Of a stretch of 32,095 bases of DNA, positions 15,154-22,188 are shown piece by piece. The notes below the pieces were generated by a model that ran no database searches, was not told the DNA's origin, and saw only the letters and a program-made list of their open reading frames with translations. How positions within the stretch are numbered: position 1 is the first letter of the stretch; each line of letters begins with the position of its first letter. A program made the position numbers and the translations under genes. The stretch comes from Bacteroidia bacterium (GTDB lineage Bacteria; Bacteroidota; Bacteroidia; Flavobacteriales_D; JAUILH01). The stretch spans positions 1-32,095 of the forward strand of contig JAUILH010000033.1 in assembly GCA_030433115.1 (NCBI GenBank). The letters are read 5' to 3'.

Positions 15154-17160
15154 CTAAACCTCAATACCCATCACGGAAATGTCATCAATTTGCTCAAGCG
15201 TCCCCATCCAATCCTCGATGGTTTTATTGAGCAGGTCGTGTAAACTTTCCATGTCCATATCCTTGTTGTCAATCAACAGCTGCTTAAAGGTTTTTGATTT
15301 CAATTTTTTGCCTTTAGGACCACCAAACTGATCTGCAAAACCATCAGAAAACATGAACAAGCGGTCTTTGACCTGCAGCTCAAACTCATGGTTATTAAAA
15401 GGCACTGGGTTGAGGTGTTTGCCAACAGGTTGTCTATCCGCTTTAACTTGAATGATCTCTTCTCCTCTCAAGATCCAAAGTGGATTGTTCGCTCCTGCGA
15501 ATTCCAGGGTCTTGGTGGTAAAATTGATTTTGCATAAACTGATGTCCATCCCGTCTTTTACCTCTCTTTCGCCCTCAGCGTTAAAAGTGTCAATGACATA
15601 ACTGGCCAAATGATCAAGAATCTCGGAGGGTTTTTTCAATTTCAACTCTGTTAAACAACGTTTTAAACCGTTTGTACCAACTACACTTACCATTGCTCCG
15701 GGTACACCATGACCCGTACAATCTGCAACCGCAACATACAACCCATCGCCTTCTGTGTGCATCCAATAGAAATCACCACTCACCAATTCTTTTGGCTTAA
15801 AAAGGATGAAGGATTCCGGTAAATAAGATTTAACCACTTTTTTTGCGGGCAGAAGAGATTCCTGAATGTACTTGGCATAGTGGATACTATCCATGATCTC
15901 ATTGTTGCGTTCTTCGAGCGTGTCTTTCTGACTTTGAATGAGGTCGTTTTTGCTCTTAAGTGCCAGGTTGTTCTTTCGTTTTTCATTGTTCCGCTTAATC
16001 AATACAAGCGCCAATACGGACAGTAAAAGTAAGCCCCCAACTACTCCTGCAATAGTCAACTGTTGATTCTTGATCTCTTCATCTTTTTTTGCGGATTCAA
16101 TGGCTTTTAACTCCTTGTCTTTTTCAAGATTTTGGATTTGCTGTTGTTTCTTTTCATTTTGAAAGATGCTCATGTATTTGGCCGAGTTTCTGGACAGGTC
16201 TTCGGCATGTTTTTGATGAAGTTTTGTAGCAAATTCTGCTGCAAAATAATAGGCTGAATCACAATTGCCAAGAGCCCAGTAGCTGCCATGAATCATCTGA
16301 TAAGCAGTTTTGTCGAACTGATTTGAATCCGTTAATGACAACACCAATCTGGCATCTGCCAAGGCATTTTCATAATCCTGAAGTCTGTAGTATAAGTATG
16401 ATCTAGATGCATAGGCAGTGATTAAATCAACTTTATTAGAGTCTTTCTCAAACGCATCAATCGTATAATTCATCCAATAGAAAGCCGAATCTATTTGCCC
16501 CTTCATGGCATATATATTGGTTAAGTTCAAACCAGCATTAGATAATACTTGTCCATAGTATGGAGAATTTGAGCTTTCTGTTTTCAGGGCTAGTAGTGCA
16601 AAGTATTGCGAAGAATCCAGCAATTCAAGTTGTTCCATAATACTGGCTTTCATCCCAAAAGTAGATGACAAATTCAGATAAGTAGTTCCCAAATGATCAT
16701 CATGTTTGGTTTTGATTTTTAACGCTTTATAGGCATACAAGAAGGAGTTATCAAAATCGGAATTGGTTCGATACGCCACAGCCAAGTTGTTGTATACCTT
16801 CCCTAGTTTATGCTCCATTTTCAGTTGATCGTAAATACTGGCAGCCTTACTGTAATGATATAGAGCAAGATCATTGTGATTTTCTAGAGTTTCTATGTCA
16901 GCACTGGTTTTGAGGTATAGAGCGACATATTCATTTTGCTGATTGGTGTCAACGATCTCAAGCGCTCTATCGCTGTATGTTCTGGCAATTTCAGTATCGA
17001 ATTTCTTCAATTCACCGGCTATGAAACACAGAGTTCTGATTCGCTGATCCCTTCTGATATCAAGTTTTAATGAGTCGTTCAGCCGATCAATGCGGTCAAA
17101 GTCCTGCGCAAAGCCGCCAACAGATAATAGCAGCAGGCATAAAGAAATCCAGATTTTCAT
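15154..17160 (-). CDS. TPR-containing membrane SpoIIE/PP2C phosphatase
   Basis: 668 aa. Signal peptide MKIWISLCLLLLSVGGFAQ; periplasmic TPR array at about 60-345 (EHKLGKVYNNLAVAYRTNSD and similar); a transmembrane helix at about 367-387 (IAGVVGGLLLLSVLALVLI); a cytosolic coiled coil; and a SpoIIE PP2C domain at about 450-668. The metal-binding acidic residues are in VSGDFYWM, VAVADCTGHGVPGAM, DGMDISLC and FSDGFADQ, and the chain ends QIDDISVMGIEV. It should dephosphorylate Ser/Thr-phosphoproteins in response to periplasmic input, in the manner of RsbU and SiaA. No anti-sigma/STAS gene is adjacent; the SiaC-like protein at 5560 is a candidate substrate. A 16-bp palindrome lies just upstream. 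Confidence 0.92.
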   Translation of the reverse strand: MKIWISLCLLLLSVGGFAQDFDRIDRLNDSLKLDIRRDQRIRTLCFIAGELKKFDTEIARTYSDRALEIVDTNQQNEYVALYLKTSADIETLENHNDLALYHYSKAASIYDQLKMEHKLGKVYNNLAVAYRTNSDFDNSFLYAYKALKIKTKHDDHLGTTYLNLSSTFGMKASIMEQLELLDSSQYFALLALKTESSNSPYYGQVLSNAGLNLTNIYAMKGQIDSAFYWMNYTIDAFEKDSNKVDLITAYASRSYLYYRLQDYENALADARLVLSLTDSNQFDKTAYQMIHGSYWALGNCDSAYYFAAEFATKLHQKHAEDLSRNSAKYMSIFQNEKKQQQIQNLEKDKELKAIESAKKDEEIKNQQLTIAGVVGGLLLLSVLALVLIKRNNEKRKNNLALKSKNDLIQSQKDTLEERNNEIMDSIHYAKYIQESLLPAKKVVKSYLPESFILFKPKELVSGDFYWMHTEGDGLYVAVADCTGHGVPGAMVSVVGTNGLKRCLTELKLKKPSEILDHLASYVIDTFNAEGEREVKDGMDISLCKINFTTKTLEFAGANNPLWILRGEEIIQVKADRQPVGKHLNPVPFNNHEFELQVKDRLFMFSDGFADQFGGPKGKKLKSKTFKQLLIDNKDMDMESLHDLLNKTIEDWMGTLEQIDDISVMGIEV

Positions 17161-17180
17161 AGTGCAATCATTTGCCCATG

Positions 17181-17196
17181 AATTTAAGCTTAAATT
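17181..17196. other. Perfect 16-bp palindrome upstream of the phosphatase gene
   Basis: AATTTAAGCTTAAATT, fully self-complementary, lies 20-36 bases before ATG 17160. It is in the expected promoter region. It could be an operator for a dimeric regulator, or chance in an A/T-rich spacer. Confidence 0.4.
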
Positions 17197-17267
17197 TTAG
17201 TTCAACAAGTTTGAGTAACTGGAAATGTGGTGCTTAGACGAGATTTGAAGTGGGGTGTCAGAAACTT

Positions 17268-18125
17268 CTACCCAAATATTTCCTTAAAACTATGTGTGGA
17301 TTTCAAACGCACACCTTTTTCTGTCATTTGAAGCAAACAACATTCATTGACAGCGTCATGTTCCAAAAACAAAACGAATTCTTCCTCACAAGCTTTGCTC
17401 AAGAATTTGCTTTTTTCCTCCAGTGTGATCAATGGTCTGGTATCATAGCCCATTACGTAGGGGAGGGGGATGTGTCCAGTACTTGGGAGTAAATCCGCCA
17501 TGAAAACCAATGTTTTTCCTTTATATTGGATGTGAGGAATCATCATACTGTCGGTGTGACCATCCACAAATAACATGTCCATTCCGGGCAAAGCACTTTG
17601 GGTATAATCTCCCGTTCTCTTGATAAAATTGAGTTGTCCCGATTCCTGAATTGGCAAAATATTCTCTTTCAAAAAAGAAGCTTTCTCTCTTGGATTTGGA
17701 TTCACTGCCCAATCCCAATGTCTGTCGTTGCTCCAATATTGAGCATTCTTAAAAACAGGCTCAAATTGATCTGTTGAACCTTTTCGCTTAATGGCGCCTC
17801 CGCAATGATCAAAGTGCAAATGACTCAACACAACATCAGTAATGTCATCAAAAGAAAAACCAGCTGCATTCACACTTTTTTTCAAACTATCGTCTCCATG
17901 TAAATAGTAATAGCTGAAGAATTTCTCGCTTTGCTTATCACCAATGCCCGTGTCAATTAAAGTCAATCGATCACCATCCTCAATTAGCATGCAGCGCATA
18001 GACCACGCGCACATGTTGTTACTGTCAGGTGGATTGGTTCTGCTCCAAATCGACTTAGGAACCACACCAAACATGGCGCCACCGTCTAGTTTAAAATTAC
18101 CTGCATTTACCGGATGAATTGTCAT
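17268..18125 (-). CDS. Metallo-beta-lactamase fold hydrolase (lactonase-like)
   Basis: 285 aa. The signature SHLHFDHCGG gives His102, His104, Asp106 and His107, with further ligands His190 (DGHTDS), Asp211 (FMADLLPS) and His256 (FLEHDAV). All metal ligands for a two-zinc site are present. The length and the order LIDTGIGDKQ then HLHFDH resemble the N-acyl homoserine lactonase/quorum-quenching branch, but that branch also includes other ester and phosphorous-ester hydrolases, so the substrate is unknown. No signal peptide. The start MTIHPVNAGNFKLDGGAMFG is the typical family start. A TATTTTAG sequence 15 bases upstream may be its promoter, divergent from the flavoprotein gene. Confidence 0.88.
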   Translation of the reverse strand: MTIHPVNAGNFKLDGGAMFGVVPKSIWSRTNPPDSNNMCAWSMRCMLIEDGDRLTLIDTGIGDKQSEKFFSYYYLHGDDSLKKSVNAAGFSFDDITDVVLSHLHFDHCGGAIKRKGSTDQFEPVFKNAQYWSNDRHWDWAVNPNPREKASFLKENILPIQESGQLNFIKRTGDYTQSALPGMDMLFVDGHTDSMMIPHIQYKGKTLVFMADLLPSTGHIPLPYVMGYDTRPLITLEEKSKFLSKACEEEFVLFLEHDAVNECCLLQMTEKGVRLKSTHSFKEIFG

Positions 18126-18129
18126 TGCT

Positions 18130-18137
18130 TAATTTTG
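18130..18137 (+). promoter_or_regulatory. Upstream -7 box TAATTTTG, possible second promoter of the flavoprotein gene
   Basis: A perfect TAnnTTTG on the plus strand 64 bases before TTG 18202. With the box at 18190 it would form a tandem pair. It sits just outside the start of the divergent MBL gene. Confidence 0.35.
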
Positions 18138-18189
18138 AGACTAAAATAAGGAAATTGATAAAGCCTCATTAAAAGAGTTTTCATTCTGT

Positions 18190-18197
18190 TAAATTTG
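18190..18197 (+). promoter_or_regulatory. -7 promoter box TAAATTTG abutting the flavoprotein start
   Basis: A perfect TAnnTTTG ending four bases before the TTG start at 18202, so transcription would begin at or next to the start codon. Shares TTTGCAGCTT with the box at 6835. Confidence 0.5.
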
Positions 18198-18201
18198 CAG
18201 C

Positions 18202-19422
18202 TTGGAATTTAATAATGCAACATACGACTGCGTGGTAGTTGGAGGGGGCGCTTCAGGTTGCTTCTTTGCCATTAATTACCAGCTCAAGCACCCGGATCAT
18301 AGTGTATTACTTATCGAGAAGTCAAATAAGTTATTGGCTAAGGTGAAGATTTCCGGAGGAGGCAGATGCAATGTAACACATGCTTGCTTTGACCCGAGAG
18401 AACTGGTGAAATATTATCCTAGAGGTCGTAAAGAATTGATGGGACCGTTCAATAAGTTTCAACCGGGAGACACCATTCAATGGTTTGCAGATAGAGGTGT
18501 GGAGCTTAAGATAGAGGAGGATGGGCGCATGTTTCCTACAACGGATGATTCTCAGACCATTATTGACACTTTTCTGGCTGAGATGGATCGGGCAGGGGTG
18601 GAGATTCGAAAGTCTTGTGGATTAGATAGTGTGAGAAAACAAGATGGACAATTTCACTTAAAAACCACTCAGGGCATGTTACAAGCTTCAAATGTATTTA
18701 TGGCAACTGGTGGCTCTAAAGCTATGTGGCAACATCTTGAGTCAATTGGATTGACAATAATTCCTCCGGTTCCGGCCTTGTTTACCTTCAACATCAAGCA
18801 TGATTTAATTAAGGATTTACAAGGTTTGTCTGTGGCTCATGGACAAGTGACATTGTTGGGGACCAAATATGAAGAACTTGGGCCTGTGCTCATTACGCAT
18901 TGGGGGCTAAGTGGACCTGGGATATTAAAATTGTCTTCCGTAGCCGCAACCTGGTTGGCCGATCAGACATATCGCTTTAAAATTAAGCTCAACTGGAATT
19001 ACAATTATAATTTTGAAGATGTAGTAGATCGCCTGAAGGATTTGAGACAGGAATCGAGCAAGCAATTGGTCTTGGGGCTCAGAGAGTTCAATATCCCCAA
19101 AAGATTGTGGCATAGATTATTGGAGTTGTGCAGAATCAGCGATAAAATGAGACTCGCAGATTTGTCTAACAAACACATTCATGCATTGGCAAATTCTATT
19201 TGTGCGTGTGAATTGGATGTGGATGGCAAAAGTACCAACAAGGACGAGTTTGTGACTACCGGAGGTGTAGATTTAAAAGAAGTGGATTTTAGGACCATGG
19301 AATGCAAGCAAATTCCCGGGTTGTATTTTGGAGGGGAAATGTTGAACATTGATGCATTAACAGGTGGATTTAATTTTCAGGCAGCCTGGACAACTGCTTG
19401 GTTAGCGGCTCAGAATGTTTGA
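18202..19422 (+). CDS. YhiN/HI0933-family FAD-dependent oxidoreductase
   Basis: 406 aa. The N-terminal dinucleotide-binding motif is YDCVVVGGGASGCF with the acidic ribose-binding Glu39 (LLIEK), followed by the family signature KISGGGRCNVTH at about 49-60. The C-terminus has TTGGVDLKEVDFRTMECK, GLYFGGEMLNIDALTGGFNFQ and AWTTAWLAA, all typical of this flavoprotein group. The substrate is unknown. The start is TTG 18202: an in-frame TAA lies at 18190-18192 and no ATG or GTG lies between it and the GGGASG motif that would leave the fold intact. This is a non-ATG start placed four bases from the promoter box. Length is normal (about 400). Confidence 0.9.
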   Translation: MEFNNATYDCVVVGGGASGCFFAINYQLKHPDHSVLLIEKSNKLLAKVKISGGGRCNVTHACFDPRELVKYYPRGRKELMGPFNKFQPGDTIQWFADRGVELKIEEDGRMFPTTDDSQTIIDTFLAEMDRAGVEIRKSCGLDSVRKQDGQFHLKTTQGMLQASNVFMATGGSKAMWQHLESIGLTIIPPVPALFTFNIKHDLIKDLQGLSVAHGQVTLLGTKYEELGPVLITHWGLSGPGILKLSSVAATWLADQTYRFKIKLNWNYNYNFEDVVDRLKDLRQESSKQLVLGLREFNIPKRLWHRLLELCRISDKMRLADLSNKHIHALANSICACELDVDGKSTNKDEFVTTGGVDLKEVDFRTMECKQIPGLYFGGEMLNIDALTGGFNFQAAWTTAWLAAQNV

Positions 19423-19442
19423 TTTTTCAATTTTGCCGTTGT

Positions 19443-19853
19443 TTAGAATTCTTCATCAATAGGTCCTAGAATGCTTTTTGAGGCTTCTGAATAATAGGCA
19501 ATCTGACTTGAACCCATCATCAATCTTGTCCACCAGGAAATGGCTTTAGGGTTTTGTCTTAATACCCGGTAATCATGACCTCTGACAATTTCCGGATAGA
19601 CAATTCGACTCCATTTCTGTCCCTGCATTTCACCGAAGAACACAGATATGTTGAGAGCCGATGAGATCTCATTTAGAAATTGATCCATTCCTGGAATGTC
19701 TCTACTCAATTCATAGCAAGCATCTTCCGATTTAAGGTGGATATATATGGAATACTCGTGACTTTTTTTGCCATATTCAATTTCTCCGATTAACAATATG
19801 TCATCTGTCTCAATTGAAAGTGCCTCTTCTTGATAACTTAAGGTTACGAGCAT
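19443..19853 (-). CDS. Hypothetical protein of 136 aa, family not recognised
   Basis: An intact frame from ATG 19853. The product opens with beta strands (MLVTLSYQEEALSIETDDIL, EYSIYIHLKSEDACYELS), has a central helix (GMDQFLNEISSALNISVFF) and ends with a polar segment (AISWWTRLMMGSSQIAYYSE) and acidic tail GPIDEEF. No signal peptide or membrane segment. I see no catalytic motif. Coding status is supported by the length, the lack of better frames and the tight fit between the convergent flavoprotein stop (20 bases away) and the plus-strand mpl gene. It may be restricted to close relatives. Confidence 0.7.
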   Translation of the reverse strand: MLVTLSYQEEALSIETDDILLIGEIEYGKKSHEYSIYIHLKSEDACYELSRDIPGMDQFLNEISSALNISVFFGEMQGQKWSRIVYPEIVRGHDYRVLRQNPKAISWWTRLMMGSSQIAYYSEASKSILGPIDEEF

Positions 19854-19958
19854 GTGATTTGATATTTGTGGTTCAATTTAGCTTTTTTTTCGTGGGATAT
19901 TCACAGCCTTTATTTAGGAACTCCTTCGCTGTTCGATAAATGTAGAATCATCTCGCAG

Positions 19959-19966
19959 TAACTTTA
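19959..19966 (+). promoter_or_regulatory. Candidate -7 box (TAACTTTA) abutting the mpl start
   Basis: One base from TAnnTTTG; ends four bases before ATG 19971, so the mRNA would be leaderless or nearly so. Similar in placement to 18190 and 25122. Confidence 0.4.
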
Positions 19967-19970
19967 AATC

Positions 19971-21320
19971 ATGAAAGTTCATTTTATCGCCATCGGTGGA
20001 GCCGCCATGCACAATTTGGCCATTGCACTTCATTTAAAAGGATACCAGATCACGGGATCAGATGACCAGATTTTTGACCCCAGCAAATCCAGATTGGAAA
20101 AACACGGTTTGTTGCCAACAGAGATGGGTTGGCATGTGGAGAGAATTCACTCTGATTTGGACGCGATTATATTGGGCATGCATGCGCGTGAAGACAATCC
20201 GGAACTCGCGAAGGCGCAAGAACTCAGACTCAAGATTTTTTCTTATCCCGAATACATTTTTGAACAAACAAAAGACAAAACCAGAGTAGTAATAGGAGGA
20301 AGTCATGGAAAAACTTCTACCACTGCCATGATTTTACATATATTGAATTACCACAATATTGAGAACGACTATATGGTGGGTGCTCAATTGGATGGATTCG
20401 ATTGTATGGTGAGATTGAGTGAAACTGCCAAGATTGCAGTGTTGGAAGGCGATGAGTACTTGTCGTCGCCAATAGATAGACGCCCTAAATTTCATTTGTA
20501 TCGCCCCAACATAGCTCTGGTAACGGGGATTGCATGGGACCATATCAATGTATTTCCCACCTTGGACATTTATGTCGATCAGTTTAGGGAGTTCATTAAA
20601 TTGATTGAATCTGATGGACAACTCATTTATTTTGACGGAGACAATACACTTGAAGTTCTAGCCGAAGACAATGATAGCATTACGGCAATTCCTTACAACA
20701 CACATCCGCATTATATCAAGGATGGCACTACGGTATTGACTTCAGATGACCGAGAATACCCCATTCGCATTTTTGGAGATCATAATTTGCAGAATTTGAA
20801 TGGAGCGCTTCAAGTGTGTATTTGCCTGGGAGTAACAGAATCACAGTTCTATGAGGCCATTCAGACCTTTGGAGGGGCCGCCCGTCGATTGGAACTCATT
20901 GATGAACGAGCATCTTCTGTTATGTATAAAGACTTTGCCCACAGTCCGTCCAAGTTAAAAGCAACCACAGAAGCTCTGAAAAACCAATACCCGGATAGAG
21001 AGCTCATTGCCTGCATGGAACTGCACACTTTCAGTAGTTTGAACAAAGCATTTTTATCTGAGTATGAAGGTGCCATGACAAGTGCTGATAGGGCGCTGGT
21101 TTACTTCAATCCGGAGACCATCAAACACAAAAAACTGGAACCTATTTCCAAAGAAGAAGTGCTTCAGGCTTTTGGGGGCAATAATGTTGAGGTATTTACA
21201 GAATCTGAAGCCATTATTCATGAATTGAAGCAGATTACCTGGGAACAGCGCAATTTGTTGTTAATGACCTCAGGGAACTTTGGTGGGGTGGATTTGGATG
21301 AGTTGGTGAAGGGGCTGTAA
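19971..21320 (+). CDS. mpl: UDP-N-acetylmuramate:L-alanyl-gamma-D-glutamyl-meso-diaminopimelate ligase (murein recycling)
   Basis: 449 aa, close to E. coli Mpl (457). Opens MKVHFIAIGGAAMHNLAIAL, the MurC/Mpl nucleotide-sugar domain. The ATP loop is GGSHGKTSTTAM at about 109-120, and the Mpl-type segment AVLEGDEYLSSPIDRRPKFH followed by GIAWDHINVFPT separates it from MurC. FGGAARRLELI and DFAHSPSK are the C-terminal ligase domain motifs. The enzyme attaches recovered L-Ala-gamma-D-Glu-meso-DAP tripeptide to UDP-MurNAc, so cell-wall fragments are reused. Cytosolic. It stands alone, with a promoter-like box four bases from the ATG, and ends before the hairpin-rich spacer at 21321. Confidence 0.9.
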   Translation: MKVHFIAIGGAAMHNLAIALHLKGYQITGSDDQIFDPSKSRLEKHGLLPTEMGWHVERIHSDLDAIILGMHAREDNPELAKAQELRLKIFSYPEYIFEQTKDKTRVVIGGSHGKTSTTAMILHILNYHNIENDYMVGAQLDGFDCMVRLSETAKIAVLEGDEYLSSPIDRRPKFHLYRPNIALVTGIAWDHINVFPTLDIYVDQFREFIKLIESDGQLIYFDGDNTLEVLAEDNDSITAIPYNTHPHYIKDGTTVLTSDDREYPIRIFGDHNLQNLNGALQVCICLGVTESQFYEAIQTFGGAARRLELIDERASSVMYKDFAHSPSKLKATTEALKNQYPDRELIACMELHTFSSLNKAFLSEYEGAMTSADRALVYFNPETIKHKKLEPISKEEVLQAFGGNNVEVFTESEAIIHELKQITWEQRNLLLMTSGNFGGVDLDELVKGL

Positions 21321-21343
21321 GGGGCTCAATTTACCCTCTCGGG

Positions 21344-21371
21344 ACCGCTACTCAGAGCGCAGCGAAAGAGT
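21344..21371 (+). repeat. Short repeat, copy 1 (28 bp)
   Basis: Contains CTCAGAGCGCAGCGAAAGAG. Copy 2 at 21451-21478 is identical except for one base (C/T near the 5' end). The two are direct repeats in the spacer between mpl and the DUF4199 gene. Confidence 0.75.
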
Positions 21372-21450
21372 TTACCAGTAACCGAGACCTTCGTTCAAGG
21401 ATTAAATTTCTTCTTTTACACTTTTGAAATTACCAATTTAACTTCTTCAA

Positions 21451-21478
21451 ACCGTTACTCAGAGCGCAGCGAAAGAGT
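21451..21478 (+). repeat. Short repeat, copy 2 (28 bp)
   Basis: Direct repeat of 21344-21371 with a single difference. It overlaps the left arm of the 12-bp hairpin at 21470-21521. Similarity continues weakly past the repeats (GAGACCTTCGTTCAAG against GAAGACGTTCACTCAAG). Confidence 0.75.
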
Positions 21479-21556
21479 CTGTTTATTACGAAGACGTTCA
21501 CTCAAGAAGCAGACTCTTTCGTTCTCATTCTTCGAACTCTTAGTATCGTTTAAGAG
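21470..21556. repeat. Hairpin-forming inverted repeats between convergent genes
   Basis: CGAAAGAGTCTG (21470-21481) is perfectly complementary to CAGACTCTTTCG (21510-21521), with a 28-base loop. A second stem, CTCTTA (21537-21542) and TAAGAG (21551-21556), follows. Neither has a clean T-run directly after it. They lie where transcripts from mpl and from rho/DUF4199 converge and may act as a two-way terminator or RNA-end stabiliser. The rest of the 283-base gap shows no gene. Confidence 0.6.
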
Positions 21557-21603
21557 CGAAAGACATATGAACCTAAGACACACAAAATCTCATTGCAAAT
21601 GAG

Positions 21604-22173
21604 TTATTGTCCCTCATGCTTCAACAAAACCTTCCGGTAGAAAACCGAAACTAACAAACTGTAAATAAATGACACAGAAATCATGGATACCAAACTAAAC
21701 AGCATAGCTGATTGCGCACTGATAAACCCTTTTTGGGCATCTCGCATATCATCTAAATAATCATCATAGGTCAAGGAATCCAGGCGTTCATCTTCAGCAT
21801 TATCCTTAAACTTTTCCCAGCCACCTTGCTCTTCAATTCGCTCAGCTTCATGTTTCACACGCGACTCAACTTTGTCCGCCAAATAATCCTTGTCAATCCA
21901 TTTATAGTGAACAAAAATAAATCCAGCAACGATTAAAGCATAAACAGCACCTTGTTTCATTCCAGATTTCACACTTTCTAGAAAAATCAGTCGCCTGTCT
22001 TTTAAGTGAGCAGCTCTAACGGCCAGAAAAATCGCAACGATTAAGAACAACAGATTGGCAGATACCCCAACGGCCAAACCTTCATCTCCCGTTACCTCAA
22101 CATTAAAAAGGATCAGCTTAACAATGATCCATGTCAGTCCCATTATTAAACCAATCCTCTTAGTATCAAACAT
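21604..22173 (-). CDS. DUF4199 family membrane protein
   Basis: 189 aa with four membrane segments at about 8-24, 34-53, 75-90 and 150-175. A charged stretch of about 55 residues (YLADKVESRVKHEAERIEEQ and on) lies between helices 3 and 4 and is probably helical. The topology and length match DUF4199, a Bacteroidota inner-membrane family of unknown function. The gene begins 15 bases after the rho stop on the same strand, so it is probably cotranscribed with rho. No signal peptide is separable from the first helix. Confidence 0.82.
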   Translation of the reverse strand: MFDTKRIGLIMGLTWIIVKLILFNVEVTGDEGLAVGVSANLLFLIVAIFLAVRAAHLKDRRLIFLESVKSGMKQGAVYALIVAGFIFVHYKWIDKDYLADKVESRVKHEAERIEEQGGWEKFKDNAEDERLDSLTYDDYLDDMRDAQKGFISAQSAMLFSLVSMISVSFIYSLLVSVFYRKVLLKHEGQ

Positions 22174-22188
22174 AATCCTTTGGATTAA

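Noticed and set aside
21321-21603. tRNA or structured small RNA gene in the hairpin-rich spacer
   Set aside because: No tRNA arm pattern or CCA end; the stems are simple inverted repeats. A small RNA is possible but there is no promoter box.
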